Notes under the pieces: generated by a model
Databases searched by the model: none
Seen by the model: only the letters and a program-made list of their open reading frames with translations
What the model was told of the DNA's origin: nothing
In this document: positions 7,865 to 15,052 of the stretch, in pieces
How positions within the stretch are numbered: position 1 is the first letter of the stretch
How the letters are laid out: each line of letters begins with the position of its first letter
NCBI GenBank assembly: GCA_036504595.1
Contig: DASXUX010000070.1
Span: 24,704 to 88,703, forward strand
DNA from: DASXUX01 sp036504595
GTDB lineage: Bacteria > Planctomycetota > SZUA-567 > H5-PLA8
Length of the DNA: 64,000 bases
Direction: 5' to 3'
Program-made: the position numbers and the translations under genes

Positions 7865-9253
7865 TTACTTATTCTTGGCGGCTGCTTTTGGGGCGGCACC
7901 GAACTTGCCGTTAAACCACCTGTCCCAACGGGTGGCGTCGAGGCCGAAGTCCTGGCCGGTGATGGCTTGGAGGGGCTTGAGGATCTTCAGCTTGAGGCCT
8001 TCACCGGTCTTGGTGTCGCGCATTTTGAAGATGAGCATTTCAATTGGTTCGCGCTGTTCGTCTTTGAACTTCGGGTACCACATGTAGCGCAGCCCAAAAA
8101 TAGCCGCTTCCTGGACGCTGACGGCTGGGTCGTCTTCGCCGCCCTTGACCAGCAGCGCAGCGCTTTCTTTGACAGCTTTCATGTCGGGGCCGACGGCGCC
8201 GGTCCGTTCACCCTGGAGATTCAGCACGGAGGCTAGCGCGTCCATGACGGCCTGGCGCACTTCGGTTTCTTTTGAGTTTTCAATTCTGTTCCCAGCGGCC
8301 GCGGCACCGGCAGGAGGGGCCACGCCGCCCGCAGGGGCGGGCATAAAATCGAAGTACGCGCGCTTGAGCGGGTCGACGGCTTTGGCGCTGCCGATGATGC
8401 CGAGGGCTTCGATGCCGCCTTTGACGAGCTTGTCCTCCTGGGCTTTGGCAACGAATTCGCAGATCTTGGGGAAGGCCGCGTCCGGGGCGATGCCGCTCTT
8501 GTTCTCGCGCATGAGCTGCGCCAGGACTTTCATGACGTTTACTTTCAGTTCCGGGCCGATGTCTTTGTTGTCGAGCATTTCAACGAGCTTGTTGATGGCC
8601 GGCAGCGGAAGGACGGTTTCCGTCGCGGCCTGGTTCAGCGCGTTGTAGAGCCCCGCAGCGGCGTACTCGATGACAAGGGGATCGGCATCGCTGATCAACG
8701 GAACCAGTTCGTCGAGAGCGGTTTGCGCGCCGTAGTTGCCGATGACCAGAATGCACGCGCAGCGCAGTCCGGGGACTTCTTCTTTCTTCTTGGCGATTTC
8801 AACGCACGTCCTGTACGCCTCGTTGGTCTCGACACTTGATTTCAGCGTGTTCTTGTAGACGTCAGCGATGGTCTTACGGATGAAGAAGTGTTCGCGCTGT
8901 TCTGGTTTGGCCGAAGCCAGCAGCGGTGTGAAAACGGGCAGGTACTTGACGAGGATTTTTTGGTCGGCATTCATCTGGAGCTTGCCGAGTGCTTCGATGC
9001 AAGCATTTCGCAAGAACATGCTGGCCTGTTTGTTGCCCGCTATCGAGAGGAACTTTTCCACGATGCGGTTGTCCCGGACAATTGCTGCGTCGGTGAGATC
9101 GCCCAGCTTTTCGACGGCAGTGACGCGCACACGATCGGGCTTGCCCGCCGCATCAATGATCCGCAGTTGGTCCTGCGGGGTTGGTTCTCCTGCAAACAGC
9201 ACACAGGCGCCGGCCAGTGCCAGCAGGGACAGATAGATTCGCTTCAGGTTCAT
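7865..9253 (-). CDS. Secreted HEAT-repeat protein
   Basis: A 462-residue protein with a signal peptide (MNLKRIYLSLLALAGACVLFAG). Its helical HEAT/PBS-lyase-type repeats recur from about residue 30 to 420: RVRVTAVEKLGDL, FLRNACIEALGKL, CACILVIGNYGAQTALDELV, VKGGIEALGIIGSAKAVDPL and QEAAIFGLRYMW. An Ala/Pro/Gly-rich linker (around residues 305-325) interrupts them. HEAT repeats form a scaffold for protein binding; a periplasmic scaffold role is inferred. The ribosome site AGAGAGGG precedes the ATG, and a strong terminator follows the stop. Confidence 0.8.
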   Translation of the reverse strand: MNLKRIYLSLLALAGACVLFAGEPTPQDQLRIIDAAGKPDRVRVTAVEKLGDLTDAAIVRDNRIVEKFLSIAGNKQASMFLRNACIEALGKLQMNADQKILVKYLPVFTPLLASAKPEQREHFFIRKTIADVYKNTLKSSVETNEAYRTCVEIAKKKEEVPGLRCACILVIGNYGAQTALDELVPLISDADPLVIEYAAAGLYNALNQAATETVLPLPAINKLVEMLDNKDIGPELKVNVMKVLAQLMRENKSGIAPDAAFPKICEFVAKAQEDKLVKGGIEALGIIGSAKAVDPLKRAYFDFMPAPAGGVAPPAGAAAAGNRIENSKETEVRQAVMDALASVLNLQGERTGAVGPDMKAVKESAALLVKGGEDDPAVSVQEAAIFGLRYMWYPKFKDEQREPIEMLIFKMRDTKTGEGLKLKILKPLQAITGQDFGLDATRWDRWFNGKFGAAPKAAAKNK

Positions 9254-9283
9254 CGCACCCTCTCTTTCTGCTTTAAGTCACGC

Positions 9284-9339
9284 CCCCGAATTTAGGATCG
9301 GGGGAGAAAGACTTCAGTCCGCGGCGCGCCGCCTGAAGT
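9284..9339. repeat. Two short hairpins in the HEAT-gene leader
   Basis: CCCCGA (9285-9290) pairs with TCGGGG (9299-9304). ACTTCAG (9311-9317) pairs with CTGAAGT (9333-9339) around a GC-rich loop. Both lie upstream of the HEAT gene on its transcribed side. Confidence 0.5.
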
Positions 9340-9418
9340 TCAGCCGTATGACGGCAGACCGTGAAGAAGACTGCAAGTTTTGTACGGGAATTCGGGATTC
9401 GCTTCAAACGCCAAAAAC

Positions 9419-9478
9419 GGTGAGTGGTGGAGAGGTGAGTGGTGATTGGTACTTGGTACATGGTGCCTGGTGCGAATG
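9419..9478. repeat. Heptamer array (GTGAGTG / GTACTTG words)
   Basis: Degenerate 7-base words run in tandem: GTGAGTG, GTGGAGAG (8), GTGAGTG, GTGATTG, GTACTTG, GTACATG, GTGCCTG. No inverted partner was seen. Confidence 0.65.
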
Positions 9479-9484
9479 ATTTGT

Positions 9485-9607
9485 CCCCCTCACCCCTAAC
9501 CCCTCTCCCTCGCGGGGGAGAGGGGAACCGAACGGCACGCTTGAGTTCGCCGCAAAAGGACGCGGCGAACACAAACGTGCCACCCTGCGGGGGAGAGGGG
9601 AACCGGA
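9485..9607. repeat. C-family hairpin interrupted by an H-family hairpin
   Basis: A complete C-family element (CCCCTCACCCCTAACCCC ... GGGGGAGAGGGGAACCG, 9485-9530) is followed by an H-family hairpin (arms 9534-9553 and 9561-9584, loop AAAAGGA). A second copy of the C-family right arm comes next (GCGGGGGAGAGGGGAACCGG, 9588-9607). The roughly 20-base right arm therefore flanks the H element on both sides. The composite ends two bases before the SprT-like gene's stop. Confidence 0.75.
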
Positions 9608-9609
9608 GC

Positions 9610-10455
9610 TCACATTCGCTTCAAGTAGGCCTGCACTTCACGGAAGTAGCGGAACTGTTTCTCAAGATGGCGGAAGTCGCGGCCGTGCATGTTGCGGCGG
9701 CCGTCGTCTTTGCGTCCGATGCCCAGGAATTTGTGCAGCAGCTCATGATACATCAGGTAGTCGATCACGATCTCGGGCACTTTGGGCGAATCAAAAACCT
9801 GGCTGACGATCAGGCGGTCGGCGCGTTCCTGGTAGCTGCCGAGGATGCGGCGCGCTCGCACGGGGCTCCAGCAGAGCTCCGGTTTCTGGATCTGCGATTT
9901 GAAGTACTCGCGGTTGACCCGGTCGAAGCTTGCCGCGAGGGAATGGACGCGGCCGGAGTCGGGCAGGGCCATGCGGTGGCTCTTGCGGGCTCCAGGCAGA
10001 TCGAAGTCTGTCTGCGGGATCGCGCGGACGAACTGGTCGTATTCCACGCGTGGCAGAGCGCGGCGCTGATCGCGGCGGCTGATCAGCATCAGTTGCGCGG
10101 CCTGGCGAAGGACGTCTTCAGAGGCGCTGCGGAAGGCCTGGTGAAGTTTCACCTGCGCCATACCGCGGCGGCTGATCCTGAAACTGTAGAGCGTCGAACG
10201 AAAGGGCTTAAAACACATTTTGACGGATCGGACGCGTTCAGCGGCCCACTGCCGAGCCACTTGGTCGAAGATTTCCGCCGCGCGGGATTCAGTCATGAAT
10301 GCCGGATCCTGGCGCAGAGAGGCGGCGCAGGACGGGGCGATGGCGCGGCCGGCGACGTCCGGCTTCGATGTTGGCGCCGCGGGAGTGTTGGCGGCGAACT
10401 CAAAGAAGAGTTGGTCGGGGTCGTCGGGAATTGTCTTTTCGACGGGTTTCTTCAC
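9610..10455 (-). CDS. SprT-like zinc metallopeptidase
   Basis: A 281-residue cytoplasmic protein starting at a GTG with a weak AAAGG ribosome site. The C-terminal half (about 165-281) is SprT-like: HSLAASFDRVNREYF, then ILGSYQERADRLIVSQVF, then the zinc-binding helix YLMYHELLHKFLG (HExxH) and a downstream histidine pair in MHGRDFRHLEKQF. The N-terminal 90 residues are unlike known domains. SprT/Spartan-type proteases cleave DNA-protein crosslinks or unfolded proteins; that role is inferred from the family only. Its leader starts with an H-family hairpin 15 bases from the start codon. Confidence 0.85.
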   Translation of the reverse strand: MKKPVEKTIPDDPDQLFFEFAANTPAAPTSKPDVAGRAIAPSCAASLRQDPAFMTESRAAEIFDQVARQWAAERVRSVKMCFKPFRSTLYSFRISRRGMAQVKLHQAFRSASEDVLRQAAQLMLISRRDQRRALPRVEYDQFVRAIPQTDFDLPGARKSHRMALPDSGRVHSLAASFDRVNREYFKSQIQKPELCWSPVRARRILGSYQERADRLIVSQVFDSPKVPEIVIDYLMYHELLHKFLGIGRKDDGRRNMHGRDFRHLEKQFRYFREVQAYLKRM

Positions 10456-10469
10456 GCGATCGCCTTTCT

Positions 10470-10518
10470 GGTGGCACGCTTACGTTCGCGCGTTTTTTGC
10501 GCGAACTTAAGCGTGCGC
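10470..10518. repeat. H-family hairpin in the SprT-like gene leader
   Basis: Arms TGGCACGCTTACGTTCGCGC and GCGCGAACTTAAGCGTGC pair around a loop of about 8 bases rich in T. The inner stem word is GTTCGCGC. Confidence 0.75.
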
Positions 10519-10534
10519 TCGTCAGTCATTCGTT

Positions 10535-10690
10535 GCACGCATGAACTCGCGCAAAACGGACGGCGCTGGACTGGTGCCCAATCCGACTGCACGCATGAGA
10601 CTGGCGCAAAAGGACGCGCTGGACTGGCACCCAATCCAACTGCACGCATGAGACTGGCGCAAAAGGACGCGCCAGTCGCATGCGTGCCAC
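10535..10690. repeat. Three tandem ~53-base H-family units
   Basis: Units begin GCACGCATGA at 10535, 10589 and 10642. Each has a GCGCAAAA(C/G)GAC loop region. Units 1 and 2 share the spacer (G/C)CCCAATCC(G/A)ACT. The third unit is a full hairpin (GCACGCATGAGACTGGCGC with GCGCCAGTCGCATGCGTGC) ending in GTGCCAC. Confidence 0.75.
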
Positions 10691-10707
10691 TATGCGTGCC
10701 ACACTTC

Positions 10708-10757
10708 GCACGGATGAGTCCGCGCCAAAAGGTCGGCGCGGACGCATCCGTGGCACC
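10708..10757. repeat. H-family hairpin with GGATG/GTCCGCGCC stem
   Basis: Left arm GCACGGATGAGTCCGCGCC, loop AAAAGGTC, right arm GGCGCGGACGCATCCGTGGC, ending GGCACC. The stem sequence differs from the tandem units just upstream, yet the arms of this copy agree with each other. Confidence 0.8.
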
Positions 10758-10959
10758 ATGCGAAGCAGAATCGTTATAGCACTTTTTCACTTTGGCGTCC
10801 CGAAACGAAGCAGCGACTGTATCTTTTTTAACTCTTGACGAATTTTCCTGCTGCCTTAAACGTAGAATATAACGATCAAGTAAATGCAGGCTTGGGCCTA
10901 CGCCCGGCCTGTATAAGGCTTGGCCGTGCTGGAGGGGGAGGAATCCGAGGGCCGGACGC

Positions 10960-11451
10960 GTGCGTAAACGTAGTGCTCGTAAATCCAGAAGCAACATGGT
11001 GTTGGACCTGCGCAAGCTGTACGTCGGCGGGTTGAGCTGTGATTTGTTCAAGGCCATTGACCTGCCCATTCCGAGCGAATCCGAGGTCGAGGTTGACATC
11101 TGCGAACAAGTCCTTCGGGCGAATCCGAACCACTTTGAGGCGCTGGTCCTGCTTGGCGACAATTACACGCGGCGGGGCGAGTACGCCAAGGGCTTGGAAC
11201 TGGACCTGCGCCTTTCACGCATCAAACCGGAGAACAAACTGATTCGGTACAATCTGGCCTGCTCCTACGCTCTGACCGGTGAAAAAGAGAAGGCTTTGTC
11301 GTGCCTCAACAAAGCCGTCGAACTGGGCTACGACGATGTCGAGCACCTCCGCCAGGATCGCGATCTGGAAGGCCTGAAGGGCGACCCGCGATTTTTGAAC
11401 ATCGTCAAGAAGCTCGCGTCCACGCAACACCAGGTTCAAGACTCCTTCTGA
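10960..11451 (+). CDS. TPR-repeat protein
   Basis: A 163-residue protein opening at GTG 10960 after GGAGGGGGAGGA and GAGG motifs; an in-frame ATG at 10996 is an alternative start (151 residues). Two to three tetratricopeptide repeats are visible: HFEALVLLGDNYTRRGEYAK, then KLIRYNLACSYALTGEKEKA, then LSCLNKAVELGYDDVEHLR. The last is of the type ending near FLNIVKKL, typical of stand-alone TPR proteins that bind partner proteins. There is no signal peptide. The 500-base leader holds four H-family hairpins (10470-10757), then an AT-rich stretch around 10765-10880 that is the likely promoter region. A terminator follows. Confidence 0.8.
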   Translation: MRKRSARKSRSNMVLDLRKLYVGGLSCDLFKAIDLPIPSESEVEVDICEQVLRANPNHFEALVLLGDNYTRRGEYAKGLELDLRLSRIKPENKLIRYNLACSYALTGEKEKALSCLNKAVELGYDDVEHLRQDRDLEGLKGDPRFLNIVKKLASTQHQVQDSF

Positions 11452-11513
11452 CCGGTGAAGCGGCTCGTCTCCTCGGCCCTCTGCCCAATTAAGTCTTGCC
11501 AAACAACAGTCCT

Positions 11514-11545
11514 GCGCCAGAATGCGAACTGGCGCGCTTTTATTT
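11514..11545 (+). terminator. Rho-independent terminator after the TPR gene
   Basis: Stem GCGCCAG (11514-11520) / CTGGCGC (11529-11535) with an 8-base loop, followed by GCTTTTATTTA. Confidence 0.75.
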
Positions 11546-11595
11546 ATCGGCAAATGCTACGCGCCGGTTGAGGTCTTGGCGGAGGGGAATACAGG

Positions 11596-11772
11596 ATGTG
11601 CGTATCATTTCGTCGTTTGAAAGTTGCCGCACTTGCCGCCGTGGGTTGCGCGCTGCTGCTGAGCGCCGGGTGCAAGCGCAGTGAGGAAGCCATGGACGAC
11701 CGGCCGCTGGAGAAGCGGTCCTTTATGGAAACGGTCAAGCCGGACGACCGGAAGGACGCGTTCAGGCCGTGA
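11596..11772 (+). CDS. Small lipoprotein, 58 residues
   Basis: ATG 11596 is preceded by GGAGGGG (11581-11587). The protein begins with basic residues and a hydrophobic core, and the lipobox LLSAGC places the lipidated cysteine at about residue 26. A short charged tail of about 32 residues follows (KRSEEAMDD ... DRKDAFRP). Such tiny lipoproteins are usually of unknown function. The TGA stop abuts a heptamer array beginning at the next base. Confidence 0.75.
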   Translation: MCVSFRRLKVAALAAVGCALLLSAGCKRSEEAMDDRPLEKRSFMETVKPDDRKDAFRP

Positions 11773-11828
11773 GAGGCTTGAGACGTGAGGCTTGAGACTT
11801 GAGGCTTGAGGCTTGAGACTTGAGGCTT
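11773..11828. repeat. Heptamer array, GAGGCTT/GAGACTT, 8 units
   Basis: Eight tandem 7-base units (GAGGCTT, GAGACGT, GAGGCTT, GAGACTT, GAGGCTT, GAGGCTT, GAGACTT, GAGGCTT) start directly after the lipoprotein stop codon. The same word family recurs at 14347. Confidence 0.85.
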
Positions 11829-11866
11829 GAGGAACGGCTCGGCGTCTCACTGCATCCGTAACAGCG

Positions 11867-12649
11867 TTATAATCTTCGCAGGTGAAAGCCTCCATCCACA
11901 TCGAAAACCTGGCCGGTTGAATAGGGGAAATCACCGCGCAGAATGGCGGCGACGCAGGCGCCGATGTCTTCGGGCTGGCCCCAGCGGTGGATTGGAGCGA
12001 GGCCCTCGGCCAGAAGTTTGTCATACTTGGCTTTCACGGAACCGGTCATGTCCGTGGCGATGACGCCAGGGCGGACTTCGTGGACGAAGATGTTTTCTTC
12101 TGCCAGACGGGTGGCAAAAAGTTTGGTCATCATCGAAATGCCGGCTTTGCTGATGCAGTAATCGCCGCGATTGACTGAAGCGGCGTAGGCGCTGATCGAA
12201 GAAATATTGACGATGTAGCCGCGCTCGATCGTGCCCTCCTGCCGCAGCTTGATCATGGTTTGAGCGGCCAGTTGCGAAAGGAAGTACGGGCCCTTCAGGT
12301 TGATCGCGATCAGGCGGTCGAAGCTGCTTTCGCTGGCTTCCAGCAAGTCGGCTCGAACCTCAGGCGCAACGCCGGCGTTGTTCACCAGGGCATCCAGGCG
12401 TCCGAACCGTTGGAGCATGAAGCCCATCAGATACTTGCGCTGCGAAGTGTTGGCGACGTCGGCTTGAACGGCTTCGGCCTGGCCGCCGGCCTGCTGAATC
12501 AGATCCACGGTCTCCTGGGCGGCGGCGGCGTTGGCGGTGTAGTTGATGCCGACGCGCCAGCCGAGTTTTGCGAGCGCCAGCGAGATGCCCCGCCCGATGC
12601 CGCGGGAGCCGCCGGTGACGAGTGCGGCGGGTAATTTGGAATTTTCCAC
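11867..12649 (-). CDS. Short-chain dehydrogenase/reductase, FabG-like
   Basis: The start is GTG 12649, chosen because AGGAGG lies 5-6 bases upstream. The open frame extends 63 codons further, but those codons are repeat sequence (GATTGCG array). The protein is 260 residues. The glycine-rich nucleotide site is TGGSRGIGRGIS, the NNAG motif is LDALVNNAGVAPE, and the catalytic S...YxxxK is ISSISAYAA...DYCISKAG. The C-terminal substrate-loop and dimer region ends GQVFDVDGGFHLRRL. It is probably a 3-oxoacyl-ACP reductase-like or sugar/steroid-type dehydrogenase; the sequence does not fix the substrate. Confidence 0.9.
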   Translation of the reverse strand: MENSKLPAALVTGGSRGIGRGISLALAKLGWRVGINYTANAAAAQETVDLIQQAGGQAEAVQADVANTSQRKYLMGFMLQRFGRLDALVNNAGVAPEVRADLLEASESSFDRLIAINLKGPYFLSQLAAQTMIKLRQEGTIERGYIVNISSISAYAASVNRGDYCISKAGISMMTKLFATRLAEENIFVHEVRPGVIATDMTGSVKAKYDKLLAEGLAPIHRWGQPEDIGACVAAILRGDFPYSTGQVFDVDGGFHLRRL

Positions 12650-12668
12650 GAATACCTCCTCGGATATC

Positions 12669-12841
12669 TCGATTGCGGATTGCGGAATTCGGATTGCGGA
12701 TTGAACGGCAACGGCTTTCAACACAGAGGCATAGAGAACACAGAGGACACAGAGTTTATTAGGTTCTTTTTTCTCGGCGTCCTCTGCGACCTCCGCGGTG
12801 AGCAGTTCAATCCGCAATCCGCGATCGGAAATCCGCAATTA
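12669..12841. repeat. Nested composite hairpin: GATTGCG heptamers outside, CAGAGG words inside
   Basis: The outer left arm is GATTGCG-type heptamers (12669-12704) and the outer right arm is CAATCCG-type heptamers (about 12808-12838). Inside lie CACAGAGG/ACACAGAGGACACAGAG words (12719-12753) and their inverse CGTCCTCTGCGACCTCCGCGG (12778-12798), around a T-rich loop. The element fills the space between the divergent SDR and M48 genes. Confidence 0.8.
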
Positions 12842-12899
12842 CACTACTTTCCCCTGACCTCAGATCCCGTATCATGGGCGCCAGTGGCGAGGTTGTTCT

Positions 12900-12934
12900 A
12901 ATCCAAAGCTGGAAATCTGAAATCCAAAATCGAT
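12900..12934. repeat. Heptamer array AATCCAA/AATCTGA containing an M48 start codon
   Basis: Five 7-base steps (AATCCAA, AGCTGGA, AATCTGA, AATCCAA, AATCGAT). The ATG of the next gene lies at the last step, and no separate ribosome site is visible. Confidence 0.65.
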
Positions 12935-14342
12935 GCGGATTCCCTTTGATCTGATTGCTGCCATCTTCTGCGCTGAAGGCGTTGGCCGGTACCTGGACCT
13001 GAAATATCACGGCACTCAGCCGGCGTTTATGTCATCCGGCCGGATGATGCTGTCCTGGCTGGGGCTGCTGCTGGTCGCATGGCTCAGCAACGAACTGGTC
13101 GTTCGCGATGTCGAATGGCGCACGCGCTTCGGCTTTCTCCCGTCTGGGTATAAGACGCGATCGCACCCGCTGGTCACGTTCAACCGGATGACGCTGGTGG
13201 CTCAAGCGCTCACGGTGGGACTCTATTCGGGCATCCTGTATCTCACCCAATGGCCGCTCTGGGTGATGCGCTGGCCGGCGTGGCTCGGGATTTATGCCGA
13301 TGCGAAACTGGCCCATCTGCGGCTGAGCGACAGCATGATCGCGTCGGTGTTGTTGAACACGGGTCCATTTCTGCTGGCGATGCTGATTTCGTGGCTGCCG
13401 CGGCGGCGGCTGATCAGCGGGATTCGCGGGCGGAAGGTGCCGCTGTGGGCATACTTGAGTTCCGAGGCGCGGCTGACCTGGCTGCCGCTGGTGCTGGTTG
13501 CGTTCGGGACCGTGATTCGCGACGTTTCGGAGATCTTGCCGAAGGACTACACGGAGTGGTCGAGCCGGCCTGGAATCGATATCCTTTTGACGGTGCTGTC
13601 GATGGGGGCTCTGTGGACTATCGGGCTGCCGCAACTGGTGATCTGGGTCTGGCAGTGCAAGCCGTTGCCGGACGGCGAACTGAAGGACCGGCTGGTGGCG
13701 CTGGCGCAACGTTCCGGTGTGAAGGCTCGAGAGATTCTAGTGTGGGGTTCGCGCGAATCAGCTCTGCTGAACGCGTGCGTGCTGGGCGCATGGTCGCGTT
13801 ACCGCTACGTGCTGATCAGCCCGGCTCTGGTGGATGAACTTGGCTTGGAGGAGACTGAGGCCGTATTGGCTCACGAACTGGGCCATGCGCGTTACGGGCA
13901 TCTGTCGCTGCTCTTTGTGTTGATGCTCTGCATCTCCGCAGTGATCAGTCCGGTGCTGGACGCGTTGCCGGAGAACTGGCGGCAGTCGCCGCTGGCTCAA
14001 GGAGCCTGTGCATTGGCGCTGCTGGTCTTTTCCATCCGGGTCTTCTATGGCACGATTATGCGGCAGTGCGAGCGCGAGGCGGACCTGGCGAGCGCGGAGC
14101 TGATGGGGACGCCACGGCCGCTGGTGAACGCTCTGGAGCGGCTGGCGATGATCACCGGCAACATTCGCAAGGTGTGGTCCTGGCATCATGGCTCGACGGC
14201 CGAGCGTGTTGAGGCCGTCACGCGGCTCAGCGGCGATCCGGTGAGCAGCCGGCGCTTCCATGCGCGCTTGCGATGGCTGCGGATAGCTCTTACGCTGCTG
14301 ACCGTGGCAGTGCTGGGGGTGGAGCTGTTTGTGAAGCTTTAG
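12933..14342 (+). CDS. Membrane-bound M48-family metallopeptidase
   Basis: A 469-residue multi-span membrane protein. About four hydrophobic segments lie in the N-terminal half (SWLGLLLVAWLSNELVV, TVGLYSGILYLTQWPLWV, LLNTGPFLLAMLISWLP, ILLTVLSMGALWTIGLPQLV). The peptidase domain follows: ESALLNACVLGAWSRYRYVLISP, the zinc motif EAVLAHELGHARYGH (HExxH near residue 312), the third ligand in QCEREADLASAELMG, and the conserved HHGSTAERV. A C-terminal hydrophobic anchor ends the protein. This matches HtpX/Ste24-like membrane-quality-control proteases. The start lies inside a heptamer array, so the exact N-terminus is uncertain. Confidence 0.88.
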   Translation: MRIPFDLIAAIFCAEGVGRYLDLKYHGTQPAFMSSGRMMLSWLGLLLVAWLSNELVVRDVEWRTRFGFLPSGYKTRSHPLVTFNRMTLVAQALTVGLYSGILYLTQWPLWVMRWPAWLGIYADAKLAHLRLSDSMIASVLLNTGPFLLAMLISWLPRRRLISGIRGRKVPLWAYLSSEARLTWLPLVLVAFGTVIRDVSEILPKDYTEWSSRPGIDILLTVLSMGALWTIGLPQLVIWVWQCKPLPDGELKDRLVALAQRSGVKAREILVWGSRESALLNACVLGAWSRYRYVLISPALVDELGLEETEAVLAHELGHARYGHLSLLFVLMLCISAVISPVLDALPENWRQSPLAQGACALALLVFSIRVFYGTIMRQCEREADLASAELMGTPRPLVNALERLAMITGNIRKVWSWHHGSTAERVEAVTRLSGDPVSSRRFHARLRWLRIALTLLTVAVLGVELFVKL

Positions 14343-14346
14343 GCTT

Positions 14347-14412
14347 GAGGCTTGAGGCCTGAGACTTGAGGCGAGACACAAAAGCCCAAAGTCCATAGCC
14401 CAAAGCCCAAAG
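14347..14412. repeat. Two adjacent heptamer arrays (GAGGCTT, then GCCCAAA)
   Basis: GAGGCTT/GAGGCCT/GAGACTT units begin within 5 bases of the M48 stop codon. They are followed by GCCCAAA, GTCCATA, GCCCAAA, GCCCAAA. Both have a strict 7-base period. Confidence 0.8.
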
Positions 14413-14488
14413 CCTGTTGTTGAAGGTTTTCGCGCGCGGCGCGTCATCGCTGAAAAGGTTTGTGACAGAGGCCAAGGAGGTCGTAGAC

Positions 14489-14920
14489 ATGCGCAGGATT
14501 GTTCTACTGGCGGGAATACTCAGTTTGTCGCTGAGTCTGTTTGGGGCGGAAGAGAAAATTCGGGGCGTGCTGGAGAAGACGACCAAGGGCGGGGCGTGTG
14601 CGCAGATCACGGACGCGCTCGCCGACGTCTACTACATCACCAAGACTGACGAAGCCGAGAAGGCGATCGCCAGCTATGTCGGAAAGAACGAGAAGGTGGT
14701 GATCACCGGGACAGTCGAGAACAAAGAAGGGGATACGGCCAGCTTCTTCAACTTGAAGACCGTCGAGGCCTACAATCCGAAGATGCCGCCGGCGCCGCCT
14801 CCGCCACCACCGCCACCTCCGGTCGCCAAGCCCGAAGAGAAGAAGGACGAGGCGAAGGCACCGGACACGAAGCCTGCGGAGACCAAGCCCGCGGAAACCA
14901 AGCCGGCGGAGAAGAAGTAG
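14489..14920 (+). CDS. Exported small protein with proline/lysine-rich tail
   Basis: The start is ATG 14489, supported by AAGGAGG 8 bases upstream; the longer frame has no ribosome site. The protein is 143 residues. It has a signal peptide (MRRIVLLAGILSLSLSLFGA), then an 80-residue domain with alternating beta strands (IRGVLEKTTKGGACAQITD, ADVYYITKT, KVVITGTVENKEGD) suggesting an OB-like fold. A run of prolines follows (about residue 90), and the tail has KPAET repeats. A tail like this could span or bind the cell wall; no specific function is recognised. Confidence 0.75.
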   Translation: MRRIVLLAGILSLSLSLFGAEEKIRGVLEKTTKGGACAQITDALADVYYITKTDEAEKAIASYVGKNEKVVITGTVENKEGDTASFFNLKTVEAYNPKMPPAPPPPPPPPPVAKPEEKKDEAKAPDTKPAETKPAETKPAEKK

Positions 14921-14928
14921 GCGCGAGC

Positions 14929-15005
14929 GTCATTGGTCATTGGTCATTAGTCATTAACTACTTACCGAACGCTTGCGCAATGACTAATGACCAATGACTG
15001 ATGAC
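14929..15005. repeat. Inverted heptamer arrays GTCATTG ... CAATGAC
   Basis: Four units GTCATTG, GTCATTG, GTCATTA, GTCATTA (14929-14956) face four inverted units CAATGAC, TAATGAC, CAATGAC, TGATGAC (14978-15005) across a 21-base loop. The same family occurs at 17798-17873. A short CTCTGCGTC array follows to 15043. Confidence 0.85.
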
Positions 15006-15052
15006 CGCCGTTCTCTGCGTCTCGGCGTCTCTGCGTTTAGGAAAGGCTCGGA

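Noticed and set aside
12650..12838. 63-residue N-terminal extension of the SDR protein
   Set aside because: It is translated repeat sequence; a GTG with an AGGAGG ribosome site directly precedes the conserved SDR domain.
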